Below the pieces are notes generated by a model. That model made no database searches, was not told where the DNA came from, and saw only the letters and a program-made list of their open reading frames with translations. 64,000 nt of DNA from assembly GCA_014898425.1 (NCBI GenBank), contig RCSZ01000017.1, forward strand, positions 310,001 to 374,000, given 5' to 3'. This document shows, piece by piece, positions 62,335-64,000 of this stretch (position 1 is the stretch's first letter; every line of letters starts with the position of its first letter). The stretch is from Botryotinia globosa. Its lineage: Eukaryota > Ascomycota > Leotiomycetes > Helotiales > Sclerotiniaceae. The translations under genes were made by a program, and so were the position numbers.

Positions 62335-63534
62335 ATGTTATTCTCCTTAAGTATGAAGACGCCGATTCAGAGTTCAGACGGTGGAAATGAACCACTCGGT
62401 GTCCTTACAATCGGAGGCTGCGGCTTTGTAGGTTACCACCTTGTGCACCATTTTGTTTCGAGTTCGAAGTTCTCTCCTGTAGCCGTCGCCAGTCGTTCTG
62501 CCAAACAAAGCAAAAATCAAGTAAATGGAGCGACTTACCACAATGTTGATCTCACCGATGCCTCTTCAATAGAGGAGTTAATCGATGATCTCAAACCTAC
62601 AGTCATTATGCACGACGTATCTCCATCTCCTGTCACGGGAACAGCGAGTGAATATAGATGGGTAGCGATCCAGGGCACGAAAGATCTTCTCCGCATTGCT
62701 AAAAAGTCGAGGGATGTCCAAGTGCTTATTTACACTTCATCTTCACTTCTTTGCAGTGGTCCAGAACACGTAAATCTCACCGAAGAATCTCCTCTCGCCG
62801 ACAGCGACCCCAAAGCGCCTGCATATGCAAGAACTAAAGCACAAGCAGAGAAACTGATATCGAGTGCAAATAACCCATTGCCACTAGACGATTCTAAGAA
62901 CAAAGTCTTTGCATGGGAAGGTTATCTTTGCACAGGCGCTCTGCGATTCCCAATTATCTACGGAACGCGTGACCCGATATGTATACCCGGCGCACTGAAC
63001 GCACTGGAAAAGCGCAGAAAAAAAGTGGTTCTGGGCGATGCCAACAATCTCTGGAGTTTCTGCAGTGTCCAAAACGCAGCATCTTCACATGTTCTACTCG
63101 TGCAAGCCCTCCTCGATGCACACTATCGCAAATCCTCCAACCTTACATCGGCAGATGGAGAAGCGTTCCATATCCACGATGGCGAAGCACGAAAGTTCTG
63201 GGATTTCGCAAGAATGATTTGGCAATCCGCGGGCTACACATCGCACGATGAGCGGATACACCATTTGCCAACGTGGTTTGCGTTGGATCTCTCGTCGTTC
63301 TTGGAATTTGTGTTTTGGATCTTTACATGTGGGAGGAAACGACCGTATCAGTTGGGGAAACAGCAGGTGGAGTATGCGCTGTTTGAACATACGTATTGTA
63401 TTGATAAAGCGAGGAAGGTGTTGGGGTATGAGCCGCTTCAAGATTTTGAGGAGGGGCTTAGGAGGGCGGTGGCTTGGTCGCTAGAGTATGATGGATGGAG
63501 AGAGAGACTTAGGGGGGTAGTAAATGGAGGATGA
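62335..63534 (+). CDS. NAD(P)-dependent 3-beta-HSD/ERG26-like dehydrogenase
   Basis: Extended short-chain dehydrogenase related to sterol-4-alpha-carboxylate 3-dehydrogenase (ERG26). The Rossmann nucleotide site is TIGGCGFVGYHL near the N-terminus, DLTD follows the second strand, IYTSSSLLCSG holds the Ser of the active site, and YARTKAQAE is the YxxxK catalytic pair. The 399-residue single-exon frame is intact. Two ATGs are possible, 62335 and 62353; the second sits nearer to the Rossmann fold. The C-terminus lacks an obvious membrane anchor. Membership in the wider 3-beta-HSD family is firm, the exact sterol role is not, because fungi have many paralogues. Confidence 0.82.
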   Translation: MLFSLSMKTPIQSSDGGNEPLGVLTIGGCGFVGYHLVHHFVSSSKFSPVAVASRSAKQSKNQVNGATYHNVDLTDASSIEELIDDLKPTVIMHDVSPSPVTGTASEYRWVAIQGTKDLLRIAKKSRDVQVLIYTSSSLLCSGPEHVNLTEESPLADSDPKAPAYARTKAQAEKLISSANNPLPLDDSKNKVFAWEGYLCTGALRFPIIYGTRDPICIPGALNALEKRRKKVVLGDANNLWSFCSVQNAASSHVLLVQALLDAHYRKSSNLTSADGEAFHIHDGEARKFWDFARMIWQSAGYTSHDERIHHLPTWFALDLSSFLEFVFWIFTCGRKRPYQLGKQQVEYALFEHTYCIDKARKVLGYEPLQDFEEGLRRAVAWSLEYDGWRERLRGVVNGG

Positions 63535-64000
63535 TGGGTTTGTATCGCAATTCTAGCTTCTGTACATGGGTCAGTCTTTTATGAACTCAAAAACAGGTTC
63601 AGTGGTTTACCTAAAGATTTGTCTTCCTCGCTAGCGGAGCTACTGTCAATACAATGATAGGATTCGAAATCGGAGTCTTTTTCTGATCGAACAGACATCG
63701 ATCCCTCAGTTTCTGCTTATCACAATCGGGCAGGGAGGACACTTCATATAATTAGCTTCTGCAATGTAATTAATTGAGATTTCCCATGCACTAGACACCA
63801 ATCAACTAAGAGAAATATCATTTTACCATGCTTGCTTCTATATCAGACCTATGTGGCGTGATCAGGCACATGTCTCAGGGTTCAATAGCTAGGCTAAAGC
63901 AACAGGATACCAACAGCCAACAATTGGTCGGCAGATTCATGTTATTAACTACCAATGGAAGTCGTAGACCGTGTAGCGATATCAAGTGAATCATAAATTA
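63535..64000. other. Intergenic end of window
   Basis: No gene or repeat recognised in the last 466 bp. Confidence 0.5.

Overview
This window looks like nuclear DNA of a filamentous ascomycete. The genes have short introns of about 50-60 nt with GTAAGT/GTATGT-type donors, the gene families are typical of Pezizomycotina, and a gene-empty AT-rich block bears the marks of repeat-induced point mutation (RIP). Several protein sequences and the AT-block/gene-block layout suggest Leotiomycetes, perhaps near Sclerotiniaceae; that placement is inference.

Layout. Positions 1-7.4 kb form an AT-rich transposon graveyard with no intact gene. It holds a mutated Ty3/gypsy integrase chromodomain tail at the very start, a MITE-like inverted repeat (3320-3683), two diverged copies of a larger repeat (about 4335-5470 and 5545-6310), a copia-like solo LTR nested in the second copy (5814-6035), and a 26-bp tandem array. 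From 8.3 kb onward the window is gene-rich and mostly housekeeping: KGD2 (-), NDUFB9-type complex I subunit (+), histones H2A (-) and H2B (+), SQS1 (-), ATG4 (+), JJJ1 (-), an SPX-RING ubiquitin ligase (+), an FBXO21-like F-box protein (+), a UCH37-type deubiquitinase (-), POM152 (+), an unknown protein (-), a broken alpha/beta hydrolase (+), a probably frameshifted CYP52-like P450 (-), a Whi5/Nrm1-like repressor (-), a metzincin-jacalin protein (+), phosphatidylserine synthase CHO1 (+), GAR1 (-), cytosolic threonyl-tRNA synthetase THS1 (+), SLM1 (-) and, after a 4.7-kb repeat-rich gap, a 3-beta-HSD/ERG26-like dehydrogenase (+).

Several neighbours are divergent and share an upstream region: KGD2/NDUFB9 (both mitochondrial), H2A/H2B, SQS1/ATG4, JJJ1/SPX-RING, UCH/POM152 and GAR1/THS1 (ribosome and translation). 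Intergenic DNA carries many short-unit minisatellites (7, 8, 12, 15, 20 and 26 bp) and a recurrent palindrome, ACCTAGGT. No secondary-metabolite cluster and no tRNA, rRNA or CRISPR was recognised.

The points most worth following up are a GC-AG intron required by the complex I subunit gene, an 8-nt microexon in SLM1, a chromodomain-like module inside SQS1, a pair of adjacent decaying metabolic genes (35.1-38.3 kb), and the nested element history of the AT block. All exon boundaries were worked out by eye from reading frame and splice consensus. I saw no clear evidence for a wholly new system.
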